A DNA stretch of 64,000 nt. Origin: Paenibacillus sp. JJ-223 (GTDB taxonomy: Bacteria > Bacillota > Bacilli > Paenibacillales > Paenibacillaceae). The notes under the pieces were generated by a model. That model saw only the letters and a list, made by a program, of their open reading frames with translations. It searched no databases and was not told where the DNA came from. The stretch's first letter is position 1. Every line of letters starts with the position of its first letter. The stretch spans positions 248,001 through 312,000 of the forward strand of contig NZ_CAKMMP010000006.1 in assembly GCF_927798175.1 (NCBI RefSeq), given 5' to 3'. This document shows, piece after piece, positions 15,849 to 24,485 of the stretch. Made by a program: the position numbers and the translations under genes.

Positions 15849-18761
15849 ATGGCGCAACATCCAACGCTTTTGCAAGGGCAACAGACCGAACTGAACCAAC
15901 ATGCCTTGGAACTGACCTATGACCGGCAAAGTTTTTGGCTGAATGGAGAGAGGATCTTTCTGAACAGCGCGACGATTCATTATTTTCGCATGCCGAAAGA
16001 AGAATGGCGCGATGTGCTGCTGAAAGCCAAACTGGCGGGCATGAACTGCATTGACACATATTTTGCCTGGAATGTGCACGAACCGGAGGAAGGGCAATGG
16101 GACTTCGAAGGCGACCGCGATTGCGGCGCCTTTCTGGACCTTTGCGCAGAGCTCGGCATGTGGGTGATTGCGCGGCCGGGGCCGTTCATTTGTGCGGAAT
16201 GGGATTTCGGCGGATTTCCGTACTGGCTGGGAACGAAACCGGATATCGCCTTCCGGGAGAACAACGATGTCTACCTGCACTATGTGGATGCATATTTTGA
16301 CCGGATCATACCGATCATCCGCGACCGCCAGCTGTCCGCCGGCGGCCCCGTCATTCTGGTTCAAGTGGAGAACGAGTATGGTTACCTGAAGGGCGACGAT
16401 GCGGCAAGCGCTCATATGAACCGTCTTCGCGACGCGCTGCTGCAGCGCGGCATCGATGTTCCGTTGATTACCTGCGTGGGTGGGGCGGAAGGCACCATCG
16501 AAGGGGCCAATTTCTGGTCGGGAGCCGATGGGCATTATGCCAAACTGCGGGCCAAACAGCCGGATACGCCGAAAATGGTGACGGAATTTTGGACGGGGTG
16601 GTTCGAACATTGGGGCGGAGCTTCTGCCATTCAGAAGACGGCGCCTTTGCTTGAAAAACGCATCATGGAGATTTTGCGCGCAGGATATACAGGGATCAGC
16701 TATTACATGTTTTACGGCGGAACCAACTTTGGCGGTTATGGCGGCCGGACGGTAGGCAGCAGCGACATTTTCATGATTACGTCCTACGATTACGATGCGC
16801 CGCTGAACGAATACGGACGCGGGACGGCCAAGTATGATGTCACCAAAAGATGGTCGTATTTCGTGAATGCCTTCGACAGTGTGCTGCTGCAAGCCGAAGA
16901 AATTCCGGAGGAACAGCTGCAGGTCCGTCACGGTTCCGGCATTTCCGTACGCGGTAGGGCAGCGGGCGACCAACGTATTTTGTTTGTCGAGAGTCACAAG
17001 GAGGAGCGGGAGACGGTGCAGGTCACGCTGGAGGATGGCCGCACGTTGCCGATGTCGCTGCATCCGGGGCAGATCATGCCGCTGCTCGACCGCGTGCGCA
17101 TTGCCAATGATGTGCATCTGACCGGTGGCACATTCATTGCGGGCAACGAGCAAGTGGGCGGTGAGCTGACGCTGTTCATTGCTGCTGACACAGGCCAGCG
17201 GTCCATCGTGGAGCTTGAGGCACCTTCGCTTCGCGTGCTGGACAGCACTATGGCTGCGTTGTACACGCATGATGCGGCAAAGGGAGCCTACCGCTTCGAT
17301 CTGGCCCATTTCCGCGAACCGGGCGTGATCCGGCTGCAGTGCGGAAATACGTGCCTCCGCTTGATCGTGCTGGATATGGAGACGATGAACCGTACTTGGC
17401 GATTGGAGGGTGAGGCTTCAGGGGATGCCGTACGGTACGCGATTGGATTCGACGATGTACGGGTTCTGCCTTCCGGGCAGGTTCAAGGCATGCTGGCCGA
17501 TGCGGATCGCACCATTCTGCTGCTCGGAGGCTGGGAGAACGGCGAGCGTTCTCTGAACGGACATGAGCTTTGCAATGCGTCGTCGGCGCAGCGAGCCGGG
17601 GCTTTACCTGTGCCGCCTAAGCTGTCGGCTCCAGAGGTATCGTTGGTCGAACTGTCGGCGGAATATGCTTCCCGCACCGGGCAACCGGAGGCGTTTTCGG
17701 ATTATGGGCAGGATTTTGGATATCTGCTCTACGAGTGCGAATTTCAACGTGAAACGGCTGATGATGCCGTTCATCTGATCATGACGGGCGTGCAGGATAG
17801 CGCCAGAATTTACGTGAACGGCGTGGAGCAGGCGCTGGTGCGTCAGGTCGGCGCGGCTGCCGTGCCGATTCGCACGGTCAGTGGTCATAACAAGCTGCAA
17901 GTTCTCGTGCAGCAGATGGGCCGGCTTAATTTTTCTCCGTATCTGGGCGAATCCAAAGGGTTGTTCGGGCCGGTGGCTGCGGGAGGTGCCGTGCAGGATA
18001 TCCGCCGCGATTGGCAGACGGAGCAGGGCACGATCCATTTGGATGAAGTCCATCCCGATGCGGAATCTTCGGTCATCCGTCGCTGTTTTGTGCTGGAAGA
18101 GGGCATGGATCGGGCCATCCTGGTCGGTGCAGTGAGCAAAGGGATTCGCATGAATGGCGTGGAAGTACCGATGGATGGATACCATGACTGGTTTGCTTTC
18201 ACCACGTTGGATCTGTCGCCATACGTGAAGCAAGGAACGAATACGCTGGAAATGCCGTATCGGGCATCGCCGCTTGCCCGGCTGGAGCTCATCCTTTACC
18301 GCAGCACCGACGAGTTGTCCGGGTGGAAGATGGCCGGCAGCGATCAGCTGCTGCCGCGCTCATGGCAGCCGTATGCAGCAGAGGGTACATCTGCGGACGG
18401 GCGGGACCGTTCCATGCAGAAAGAACGTTCGTCTGCTTTGACTGGCCATCCTTTGGCCAAAGCTGCCTATGGTCGGCCTGTTTGGTACCGTTTCAGCTTC
18501 CAAAAACCAGATGTACCGGAGCCGTACCATGCCAACCTGATTGTCCGACTGACCGGCATGAGCAAAGGCACAGTGGTCCTGAATGGCCATGATCTGGGCC
18601 GCTACTGGCAGATCGGGCCGCAGGAGGACTACAAAATTCCGATGGCCTGGTTGAAGGAGGAGAACGAGCTGCTGCTGTTCGATGAGGAAGGCGCTTTGCC
18701 GGAACGGGTACGCTTATTGTACGATGCGCCATCGCGTTATCCATGGGTGCAGGTGGAGTAA
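15849..18761 (+). CDS. GH35 beta-galactosidase
   Basis: A 970-residue enzyme with no visible signal peptide, so probably cytoplasmic. The GH35 barrel starts SFWLNGERIFLNSATIHYFR. The family signature GGPVILVQVENEYG contains the acid/base Glu (about residue 176), and the nucleophile is in MVTEFWTGWFEHWGG (about 246). The C-terminal half holds beta-sandwich jelly rolls (IYVNGVEQALV; VVLNGHDLGRYWQIGPQE). It removes terminal beta-galactose from imported oligosaccharides. AGAGAGGG precedes the ATG at 15849. It is the last gene of the LacI-controlled cluster; the gap of about 100 bases after the GH30 gene shows no clear terminator. Confidence 0.92.
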   Translation: MAQHPTLLQGQQTELNQHALELTYDRQSFWLNGERIFLNSATIHYFRMPKEEWRDVLLKAKLAGMNCIDTYFAWNVHEPEEGQWDFEGDRDCGAFLDLCAELGMWVIARPGPFICAEWDFGGFPYWLGTKPDIAFRENNDVYLHYVDAYFDRIIPIIRDRQLSAGGPVILVQVENEYGYLKGDDAASAHMNRLRDALLQRGIDVPLITCVGGAEGTIEGANFWSGADGHYAKLRAKQPDTPKMVTEFWTGWFEHWGGASAIQKTAPLLEKRIMEILRAGYTGISYYMFYGGTNFGGYGGRTVGSSDIFMITSYDYDAPLNEYGRGTAKYDVTKRWSYFVNAFDSVLLQAEEIPEEQLQVRHGSGISVRGRAAGDQRILFVESHKEERETVQVTLEDGRTLPMSLHPGQIMPLLDRVRIANDVHLTGGTFIAGNEQVGGELTLFIAADTGQRSIVELEAPSLRVLDSTMAALYTHDAAKGAYRFDLAHFREPGVIRLQCGNTCLRLIVLDMETMNRTWRLEGEASGDAVRYAIGFDDVRVLPSGQVQGMLADADRTILLLGGWENGERSLNGHELCNASSAQRAGALPVPPKLSAPEVSLVELSAEYASRTGQPEAFSDYGQDFGYLLYECEFQRETADDAVHLIMTGVQDSARIYVNGVEQALVRQVGAAAVPIRTVSGHNKLQVLVQQMGRLNFSPYLGESKGLFGPVAAGGAVQDIRRDWQTEQGTIHLDEVHPDAESSVIRRCFVLEEGMDRAILVGAVSKGIRMNGVEVPMDGYHDWFAFTTLDLSPYVKQGTNTLEMPYRASPLARLELILYRSTDELSGWKMAGSDQLLPRSWQPYAAEGTSADGRDRSMQKERSSALTGHPLAKAAYGRPVWYRFSFQKPDVPEPYHANLIVRLTGMSKGTVVLNGHDLGRYWQIGPQEDYKIPMAWLKEENELLLFDEEGALPERVRLLYDAPSRYPWVQVE

Positions 18762-18842
18762 TCGGTACATTTGGATAGAGCCGGGGCAGAATGACTAATT
18801 GCGGGTAAGCATTTTCTTGTAATATCGAAGATGAGAACATTG

Positions 18843-18939
18843 AAAGTCGCTATTTTAGCGGCTTTTTTATATATTCTCATTCCAAGTTTGTGTCCCGAGC
18901 CAAGGACAAGACCTTGTACCGATTAGGCATATGTCTAAC
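18843..18939 (+). repeat. Terminator plus repeat tail, copy 1 of 2
   Basis: GTCGCTA (18846-18852) pairs with TAGCGGC (18856-18862), followed by six T: a terminator for the galactan operon. The downstream stretch (TGTCCCGAGCCAAGGACAAG, then CTTGTACCGATT) repeats at 20510-20590. The two copies flank the SDR/HxlR pair. The rest of the gap to 19081 holds no gene. Confidence 0.65.
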
Positions 18940-19081
18940 GGGTAATCGCCAGTTAATTCATTAAGCTAACAAGCTAACGGACAGGATAGTTCAAATACGT
19001 GGTATCATGTGGTGAGTAATTAATGGAGTTCACTTCCATCTGTTAGGCTGTAAAAACAAACGCTTGTGCCGCCTCAATTAT

Positions 19082-19112
19082 CACTTTTTGGTGACTATAT
19101 CACTAAAAAGTG
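19082..19112 (+). promoter_or_regulatory. 31-base palindrome, probable HxlR operator
   Basis: CACTTTTTGGTGA (19082-19094) and TCACTAAAAAGTG (19100-19112) form an inverted repeat with one mismatch and a five-base centre CTATA. It lies 110 bases before the SDR gene. HxlR-family proteins bind such dyads, and an HxlR gene follows the SDR gene. Confidence 0.6.
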
Positions 19113-19221
19113 GGTACTGTTTTTCTTGTAACTTTTCCCCCATACTATCGTTCATAGGAGGTTCATGAGGCAGACAGAGCATCCTACACCATATAAATCA
19201 TTATAAAAGGAGTGTAATAGA

Positions 19222-19968
19222 ATGGGGAAATTTGACGGGAAGGTAGCAGTTGTAACCGGAGGTACAAGCGGCATCGGTCTCGCGTCGGCACAACAGTTCG
19301 TAAAAGAAGGGGCTTACGTTTTTATCACGGGACGGAGACAACGTGAACTGGATGAAGCAGTAAAGCAGATCGGAAAGAATGTTACAGGTGTCCGAGGTGA
19401 CATATCTAAATCGGAAGATCTAGATATATTATTCGAAACAGTTAAGCGAGAAAAGGGACACTTGGACATTCTCTTTGCAAATGCCGGATTAGGGTCATTC
19501 CTTCCATTAGGAGAAATTACAGAAGCACAATACTACAAGACTTTCGATGTCAACGTGAAAGGAACCATCTTTACAGTACAAAAAGCATTAGCTTTGTTTC
19601 CAAATAAAAGAGGTTCGATTATTCTAACGGGATCCACTGCTGGCTCGACGGGGATGCCAGCGTTTAGTATCTATGGTGCATCCAAGGCAGCGATCAGACA
19701 GCTCGTCCGCAGCTGGATTCTTGATATGAGAGGGACCGAAATTCGTATAAACATCCTTAGTCCGGGAACCATCGTAACGCCGGCGTACGATGAGTTATTT
19801 GGCTCTGAACTGGATCATATCCTGGAACAGGCAAAAAATGATATTCCGCTCGGCAGAGTGGGGCAGGTTGAAGAGATCTCCAATGCTGTCATGTTCCTGG
19901 CCTCTAATGAAAGCAGCTATATGAACGGCGTTGAATTATTCGTAGATGGCGGAGTAGCTCAAGTTTAA
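19222..19968 (+). CDS. Short-chain dehydrogenase/reductase (SDR)
   Basis: A 248-residue classical SDR: cofactor motif TGGTSGIG (residues 13-20), NAG near 90, catalytic Ser in LTGSTAGS and YGASK, and the usual end [20 protein letters not shown]. The Arg pair after the second strand (TGRRQREL) favours NADP(H). AAAGGAGTG precedes the ATG. The HxlR gene 160 bases downstream probably controls it in response to reactive electrophiles, a common pairing; the substrate is unknown. Confidence 0.88.
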   Translation: MGKFDGKVAVVTGGTSGIGLASAQQFVKEGAYVFITGRRQRELDEAVKQIGKNVTGVRGDISKSEDLDILFETVKREKGHLDILFANAGLGSFLPLGEITEAQYYKTFDVNVKGTIFTVQKALALFPNKRGSIILTGSTAGSTGMPAFSIYGASKAAIRQLVRSWILDMRGTEIRINILSPGTIVTPAYDELFGSELDHILEQAKNDIPLGRVGQVEEISNAVMFLASNESSYMNGVELFVDGGVAQV

Positions 19969-20028
19969 CCAGGACATAATCATTTTCAAACGACAAAGAT
20001 TTTTAAATCAACTTAAATGCGATTGTAT

Positions 20029-20100
20029 TATCCCCTCCATGTAACGTTCAATTTTTCCTTCAGTGATCCTTGAAGGATCAAGCGATACATGAAGGGGATA
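20029..20100. repeat. Nested inverted repeat between SDR and HxlR genes
   Basis: TATCCCCTCCATGTA (20029-20043) pairs with TACATGAAGGGGATA (20086-20100) with one mismatch; inside it CCTTCA pairs with TGAAGG (20071-20076). No T-run follows, so it is a less likely terminator; it could be a second regulator site or an RNA structure in the HxlR leader. Confidence 0.5.
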
Positions 20101-20128
20101 TTCTTAGGTAGGGAGATGGTGCATTGAT

Positions 20129-20476
20129 ATGAAAACATTTTTCTGTGAACTGGAAGTTACACTAGAGGTTATCGGAGGAAAGTGGAAGGGGCTTGTTCTG
20201 TACTATTTAATAAAAGGACCTAAACGGACGGGAGAGCTTAAGCGACTCGTTCATAATATATCGCAAAAGATGCTGATTCAAACTCTTCGGGAACTGGAAA
20301 CAGACGGATTAATTCGCAGAAAGATGTACAATCAGGTACCGCCTAAGGTGGAATATTCAACGACGGAACTGGGTCAATCACTTGAACCCATTTTGAGATC
20401 GCTTTGTGATTGGGGGGGGAATTACGCAGAGCAATCCTTCGCTCCGGGCGAGATTGAGATTTTGTATCTGGATTAA
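20129..20476 (+). CDS. HxlR-family transcriptional regulator
   Basis: A 115-residue winged-helix protein: MKTFFCELEVTLEVIGGKWK, then GPKRTGELKRLVHNISQKML and LRELETDGLIRRK. A single Cys at position 6 matches the redox-active Cys of YodB/HypR-type members that sense quinones, diamide or aldehydes by thiol chemistry. GGGAGA lies about 12 bases before the ATG. Its likely targets are the SDR gene upstream and itself. Confidence 0.88.
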   Translation: MKTFFCELEVTLEVIGGKWKGLVLYYLIKGPKRTGELKRLVHNISQKMLIQTLRELETDGLIRRKMYNQVPPKVEYSTTELGQSLEPILRSLCDWGGNYAEQSFAPGEIEILYLD

Positions 20477-20483
20477 CTGTCGG

Positions 20484-20610
20484 GGGACAAGAGCATAGTC
20501 CCATTTGAAGTCGCTATTTTAGCGGCTTTTTGTTTTATCGGTACAAGTTCTTGTCCCGAACCAAAGACAAGAACTTGTACCGATTGCCGTAAAGGACAAG
20601 AACATAATCC
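20484..20610 (+). repeat. Terminator plus 19-bp hairpin, copy 2 of 2
   Basis: GTCGCTA/TAGCGGC (20510-20526) with a T-run ends the HxlR transcript. Directly after it, bases 20537-20555 and 20566-20584 form a perfect 19-bp stem with a 10-base loop (arms GGTACAAGTTCTTGTC and GACAAGAACTTGTACC). The motif GGACAAGARC also appears at 20485 and 20593. Copy 1 near 18.88 kb keeps the right arm but has a decayed left arm. Confidence 0.65.
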
Positions 20611-20674
20611 GATTCGATTTGAATATCTGGTCACCAATACAGGAATTATGATCACAGGTGTACAACCTTCCTAA

Positions 20675-20703
20675 TGGACATTCGTATATAGCACTGCTAT
20701 AAT
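20675..20703 (+). promoter_or_regulatory. tetR promoter with overlapping operator; leaderless start
   Basis: TGGACA (20675-20680), a 17-base spacer and TATAAT (20698-20703) form a strong promoter. The dyad TATAGCACTGCTATA (20687-20701) overlaps the spacer and the -10 box. The ATG of the regulator begins at 20710, six bases after the -10 box, so transcription should start at or next to the start codon. Confidence 0.8.
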
Positions 20704-20709
20704 AGAAGT

Positions 20710-21285
20710 ATGAACACATATGACAAAATATTGGCAGCTGCTCTTAAGGTACTCGAAGAGGAAGGCGGAGCCCAATTTTCGACGCGAGCCGTAACTGCGA
20801 TCGCGCAGGTTACAGCACCTACCCTCTACCACCATTTCGGCAATGCCGATGGACTTCTGAGTGCAGCTATAGTGGAAGCGTTCAAACAGTTATTTGAAAG
20901 CAAGATTGCCGCGGTGGAGTCGACCATTCCAGAGATGGCTCTTCGTCAAGGATGGGATGACTATGTCCGCTTCGCGGCAGCCCGTCCTCGGATTTATGCG
21001 GCGATGATGGGGCGGTTGCTCGAGGGAGCCCATATCGAGGCGGCAGATCAGTCGTACCAAGCATTGGTGCAAAATGTTCAGAGAGTCGCCGACGAAGGCA
21101 AACTGGCTGTGTCCGCTCAGGCTGCGGCAGATCTGGTCTGGGCTTCTGCGAATACGGCCTCTTGGCTGTATGTGACGGCCCAGGTTCGTAAGACACCCCC
21201 ACCCCAGCCAGACGTCGTTGATCTCATTCGGGAAAGCGTAATGCAGATCATTTTGATCCAGAGGCCGGAAGCCGATTCAAAATGA
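20710..21285 (+). CDS. TetR-family transcriptional regulator
   Basis: A 191-residue repressor. The N-terminal HTH reads ILAAALKVLEEEGGAQFSTR, AIAQVTAPTLYHHFGNADGL (about residues 8-52); the rest is a helical ligand domain. There is no ribosome binding site, and the promoter geometry suggests a leaderless mRNA. The operator TATAGC-N3-GCTATA in its promoter recurs three times before the SDR gene at 21624, so that gene is its clear target. A terminator follows. Confidence 0.9.
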   Translation: MNTYDKILAAALKVLEEEGGAQFSTRAVTAIAQVTAPTLYHHFGNADGLLSAAIVEAFKQLFESKIAAVESTIPEMALRQGWDDYVRFAAARPRIYAAMMGRLLEGAHIEAADQSYQALVQNVQRVADEGKLAVSAQAAADLVWASANTASWLYVTAQVRKTPPPQPDVVDLIRESVMQIILIQRPEADSK

Positions 21286-21342
21286 GGAATTCGATGACAG
21301 AGCCTGGCGACCCCAGGCAAAGCCCTAATTTAGAGACGCATA

Positions 21343-21393
21343 AAAAAGATCGCGTATCCAACCTGGACCTCCAGGAGGATGGCGATCTTTTTT
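21343..21393 (+). terminator. Rho-independent terminator after tetR
   Basis: GATCGC (21348-21353) pairs with GCGATC (21382-21387), extended by A6/T6 flanks; the interior CCTGGACCTCCAGG adds a second stem. Confidence 0.85.
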
Positions 21394-21524
21394 ATGTTTG
21401 GAGGATGCGAGCATTCGTTCTCTTGGATTCCTGTTGCGTGACGGTGAAATGTGGTACGCGGAATGCATCATCAACGCCCGTCAAAGCAATGTTCAGACCA
21501 CAGAACGATACTTCGAAAAAAAAA

Positions 21525-21586
21525 TATAGCACCGCTATAGACAGTTTTGTATAGCGGTGCTATAATACCCGTATAACAGTGCTATA
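21525..21586 (+). promoter_or_regulatory. SDR promoter with three TetR operators
   Basis: Three 15-base dyads are present: TATAGCACCGCTATA (21525-21539), TATAGCGGTGCTATA (21550-21564) and TATAACAGTGCTATA (21572-21586). A promoter TAGACA (21538-21543), 17 bases, TATAAT (21561-21566) is embedded between them, so bound repressor would cover the -35, -10 and start site. Confidence 0.88.
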
Positions 21587-21623
21587 CCGTGGTCCACATC
21601 TTATCAAACTCAGGAGGGTTACT

Positions 21624-22475
21624 ATGCCATCTAAAACTCAAGAGCTGGTCGTCGTCACAGGTACGTCCAGCGGTATCGGCAGGGCTACTGCGGAGCAGCT
21701 CGCCGCTGAAGGATTTCATGTTTTGGCGGGGGTTCGTCGTCAGGAAGACGCCGACAAAATCAAACGCAAAAATATCGAACCGGTGATCGTCGATGTTACC
21801 AATATCAACACACTACAGGCGCTGGCCGAACGGGTGGAGCAAGATCCGCTTGGTCGCCCTTTGCGGGCCGTGGTCAACAATGCCGGCATCGCCGTTAATG
21901 CCCCTCTCGAGATGGTTCCGCTGGATGAATTTCGCCGCCAGATCGAAGTCAGCGTGATCGGACAGGTCGCGGTTATTCAGGCACTTACCCCGGCCTTGCT
22001 GAACAGCGGCGGGCGAGTAGTCAATATCGGTTCGCTTGGGGGCAAGGTTTCCATGCCCGGGTTCGGAATTTATTCGGCTGCAAAGTATGCTATGGAAGCG
22101 ATCAATGACAGTCTCCGCAGGGAGATGTTCTCGTTTGGCCTCAAGGTCATCATGATCACTCCGGGTGGCGTCAGCACGGGCCTGTCGGAGCAAGGGATTA
22201 CGACAGCGGAGCGACTGGCGAAATTGATGACGCCGGATCAGCACCGGCGCCATGATCGTCTTTTTGATGCCGTGAAGGCTCAGGCTGAAACGTGGGCCAC
22301 GGACGGTATCCGCCCCGAGAAAGTGGCAGCAGTGGTTTCACGAGCCATCCACGTAAGTAAGCCACGCACCCGCTATACGGTCGGCCGCGATTCGGCACTG
22401 CTGACCCGACTGGTCCGTATTCTCCCGGACAAACTCCTCGATCGGATGCTCCGCAGCCAGATGAAGCTGCAGTAA
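21624..22475 (+). CDS. TetR-controlled short-chain dehydrogenase
   Basis: A 283-residue SDR: VVTGTSSGIGRATAEQLAAE (cofactor site), NNAGIAVNAPLEM, IGSLGG and YSAAKYAMEAINDSL with the catalytic Tyr and Lys. The C-terminal extension of about 60 residues (RYTVGRDSALLTRLVRILPD) resembles retinol-dehydrogenase-like SDRs. The ATG at 21624 follows AGGAGGG. Expression should be low until the TetR ligand appears; the substrate is unknown. Confidence 0.9.
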   Translation: MPSKTQELVVVTGTSSGIGRATAEQLAAEGFHVLAGVRRQEDADKIKRKNIEPVIVDVTNINTLQALAERVEQDPLGRPLRAVVNNAGIAVNAPLEMVPLDEFRRQIEVSVIGQVAVIQALTPALLNSGGRVVNIGSLGGKVSMPGFGIYSAAKYAMEAINDSLRREMFSFGLKVIMITPGGVSTGLSEQGITTAERLAKLMTPDQHRRHDRLFDAVKAQAETWATDGIRPEKVAAVVSRAIHVSKPRTRYTVGRDSALLTRLVRILPDKLLDRMLRSQMKLQ

Positions 22476-22524
22476 CGGATAGATATTTTTACGAATGCCC
22501 CATTACAAAACAGGAGAATGAATC

Positions 22525-23616
22525 ATGTCACAACAACAGGTTGAACATGCCATTATTGTAGGTGGATCTTTAGGTGGTCTAATGATGGGGCTTGCGTTAT
22601 CCCGTTCTGGTTATACAGTGACTATTCTTGAACGTGCAGATTCATCATTAAGAAATGGTGCTTTTATTCGCTTACACACAAAGCCTTATCATAATAGTGA
22701 AATTGAACGAGAATTAAGACACCTGGCATCCAATGGTAACAACAATGTTGAAGCCTGGTCAGCCATTCAAGAACGTTTGCGCAACGCGGTCGCTAAAGAA
22801 CCCGGTATTACCCTTCAGCACCATACACGAATTGTTAGTGTTGGGCAAAATGAATCATCCGCTTGGGCGATCAGTGAAGAGGAGCATACGTTTAAAGGAG
22901 ACTTCTTGATTGGTGCAGATGGATATCGCAGTATTGTCCGCCGTTATTTAAGCCCTGACAAACCATTTGCAGATTATGCCGGCTATCTGGCTTGGGTAGG
23001 GAAAGTGGATGAAAATTTGCTGCCAAAAACAGACTGGAAAAAACGGCAGCTTTCGAGCGCTTATTTCAGCGATAGTGCCGCCGGTAAATTGACAACTGCG
23101 GTGATGCCAGGGAAAGAGGGGGGAACCCATCCCGGCCAGCGATGGATAGGTTTTTGCTGGTTTGATCATTCGCATAATCCATTGCTGTCTGAATTAGGAG
23201 TGTTAAAGGACGGAATTGCCCAGCATTCTTTGTACGGTGAAGCTGTTCCGGATTCGCTGCTGAAAGAACTATCACAAACCAGCCAAGCCAACTGGAGTGA
23301 AGAAGAGGATGCCATTTTGCAAATCGCGATTAAGGATCGCAGTTTAATCGGGGCACCTGTAAATGAATACCTCCCTAATATATTGTCAAAAGGAAGAATA
23401 GCGATGATCGGCGACGCAGCTCATACCATGTCGCCAATGACGGGCGCAGGCTTTAATGACTCACTTGATGATACGGTTGCCATAATGGATGCCATTAAAA
23501 AGTATCCGAATTCGATAATAAATGCTTTGAGTGAATACCAAACACGCCGTTTAGATATAGTTCGTCGAGATGTTCTTGCGGGCCAAGGCTTTAATCGTAC
23601 TTTTGGACGCCTATAA
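22525..23616 (+). CDS. FAD-dependent monooxygenase
   Basis: A 363-residue flavoprotein of the PHBH/UbiH-like class. It has the dinucleotide motif IVGGSLGGLMMGLALSRSGY (about 11-30), the DG motif LIGADGYRSIVRR (about 132) and the second FAD motif IGDAAHTMSPMTGAGFNDSL (about 295). Such enzymes hydroxylate aromatic or polyketide-like compounds with NAD(P)H. AGGAGA precedes the ATG, 50 bases after the SDR, so it may share that transcript. Its base composition is AT-richer than the SDR gene, hinting at separate acquisition. Confidence 0.85.
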   Translation: MSQQQVEHAIIVGGSLGGLMMGLALSRSGYTVTILERADSSLRNGAFIRLHTKPYHNSEIERELRHLASNGNNNVEAWSAIQERLRNAVAKEPGITLQHHTRIVSVGQNESSAWAISEEEHTFKGDFLIGADGYRSIVRRYLSPDKPFADYAGYLAWVGKVDENLLPKTDWKKRQLSSAYFSDSAAGKLTTAVMPGKEGGTHPGQRWIGFCWFDHSHNPLLSELGVLKDGIAQHSLYGEAVPDSLLKELSQTSQANWSEEEDAILQIAIKDRSLIGAPVNEYLPNILSKGRIAMIGDAAHTMSPMTGAGFNDSLDDTVAIMDAIKKYPNSIINALSEYQTRRLDIVRRDVLAGQGFNRTFGRL

Positions 23617-23733
23617 CAGCGTTAAGCTAAGCCATAGATACATTGGAATTTTAAGCATAAACCGGGAATTTGCCTATATGAGAAGACGCTAAAGCCAAAA
23701 TACGAAGTATTTATAAATTGAGGAGGAATTAGC

Positions 23734-24057
23734 ATGAACGATACAAAGAACCGTTACGTTACTGTACTCTGGGAGGCGAGAGCTAAGGCAGGGAGAGAAG
23801 CCGAGATGAAGGCATTTATGACTGCTGCTGTCACTCCGTCGCGCAACGACCTGGGCAACATTGACTACGAGGCTCACGAGGTAGAAGGCCAGCCCGGTAC
23901 ATTCATCATCTACGAGCGCTGGGAAAACCGGGATGCTCTCGATCGGCACCTGAACGCCCCGCGGATGCAGGAACTGGTGCCCCAGCTCTTAGAACTGATG
24001 GAGGGATCTATTGAGGAAGGGATTCGACTCCTGCAGCCGTTCCGCCCAGCGCAGTAA
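23734..24057 (+). CDS. Antibiotic biosynthesis monooxygenase (ABM) domain protein
   Basis: A 107-residue ferredoxin-like fold protein: VTVLWEARAKAGREAEMKAF, SRNDLGNIDYEAHE, TFIIYERWENRDALDRHLNA. Such proteins act as cofactor-free monooxygenases on quinones, or as small-molecule binders. GAGGAGG precedes the ATG. It lies after a flavin monooxygenase, and both may handle aromatic or quinone compounds; that is inference. Confidence 0.85.
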   Translation: MNDTKNRYVTVLWEARAKAGREAEMKAFMTAAVTPSRNDLGNIDYEAHEVEGQPGTFIIYERWENRDALDRHLNAPRMQELVPQLLELMEGSIEEGIRLLQPFRPAQ

Positions 24058-24152
24058 AATGCAACACCGAGCGGAACTCATTAAGTTCTGTCCGTAAAGC
24101 GTGAGAGATATTTTCGTGAGCGCTTAAAGACTTTAGTGGAGGAGGCAAAACG

Positions 24153-24485
24153 TTGGCAACGATCGATGATTTTGCAGCACTAGATATTCGTGTCGGAACG
24201 ATTAAGGAAGCGGAGTTTTTTGAAGAAGCAAAGGTCCCTGCGATAAAGCTTAAGATTGATTTTGGACCGGAGATCGGGACGAAATCTTCAAGTGCACAAA
24301 TAACTAAGCGTTATAAGGTTGAGGAAATTGTAGGGAAGCAAATTATAGGAATCGTCAATTTTCCTCCTCGGCGCATTGCGGGATTCAAATCGGAGGTATT
24401 AGTTTTGGGAGGAGTCCCGGAAAAAGGAGATGTTATTCTCTTAAAGCCGGATACTGAAATGCCTAATGGTACGCCTATTGCGTAA
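24153..24485 (+). CDS. csaA: CsaA-like tRNA-binding domain protein
   Basis: A 110-residue OB-fold protein matching CsaA: FAALDIRVGTIKEAEFFEEA, KLKIDFGPEIGTKSSSAQIT, VGKQIIGIVNFPPRRIAGFK. CsaA is a dimeric chaperone/tRNA-binding protein linked to export and stress in Bacillus. The TTG at 24153 follows GGAGGAGG by a good distance. An S1-domain fragment overlaps its end in another frame. Confidence 0.88.
   Translation: MATIDDFAALDIRVGTIKEAEFFEEAKVPAIKLKIDFGPEIGTKSSSAQITKRYKVEEIVGKQIIGIVNFPPRRIAGFKSEVLVLGGVPEKGDVILLKPDTEMPNGTPIA

Noticed and set aside
15789..17309. A 506-codon open frame opposite the GH35 gene
   Set aside because: The plus strand encodes an unmistakable GH35 enzyme with catalytic residues; the antisense frame has no recognisable motif.
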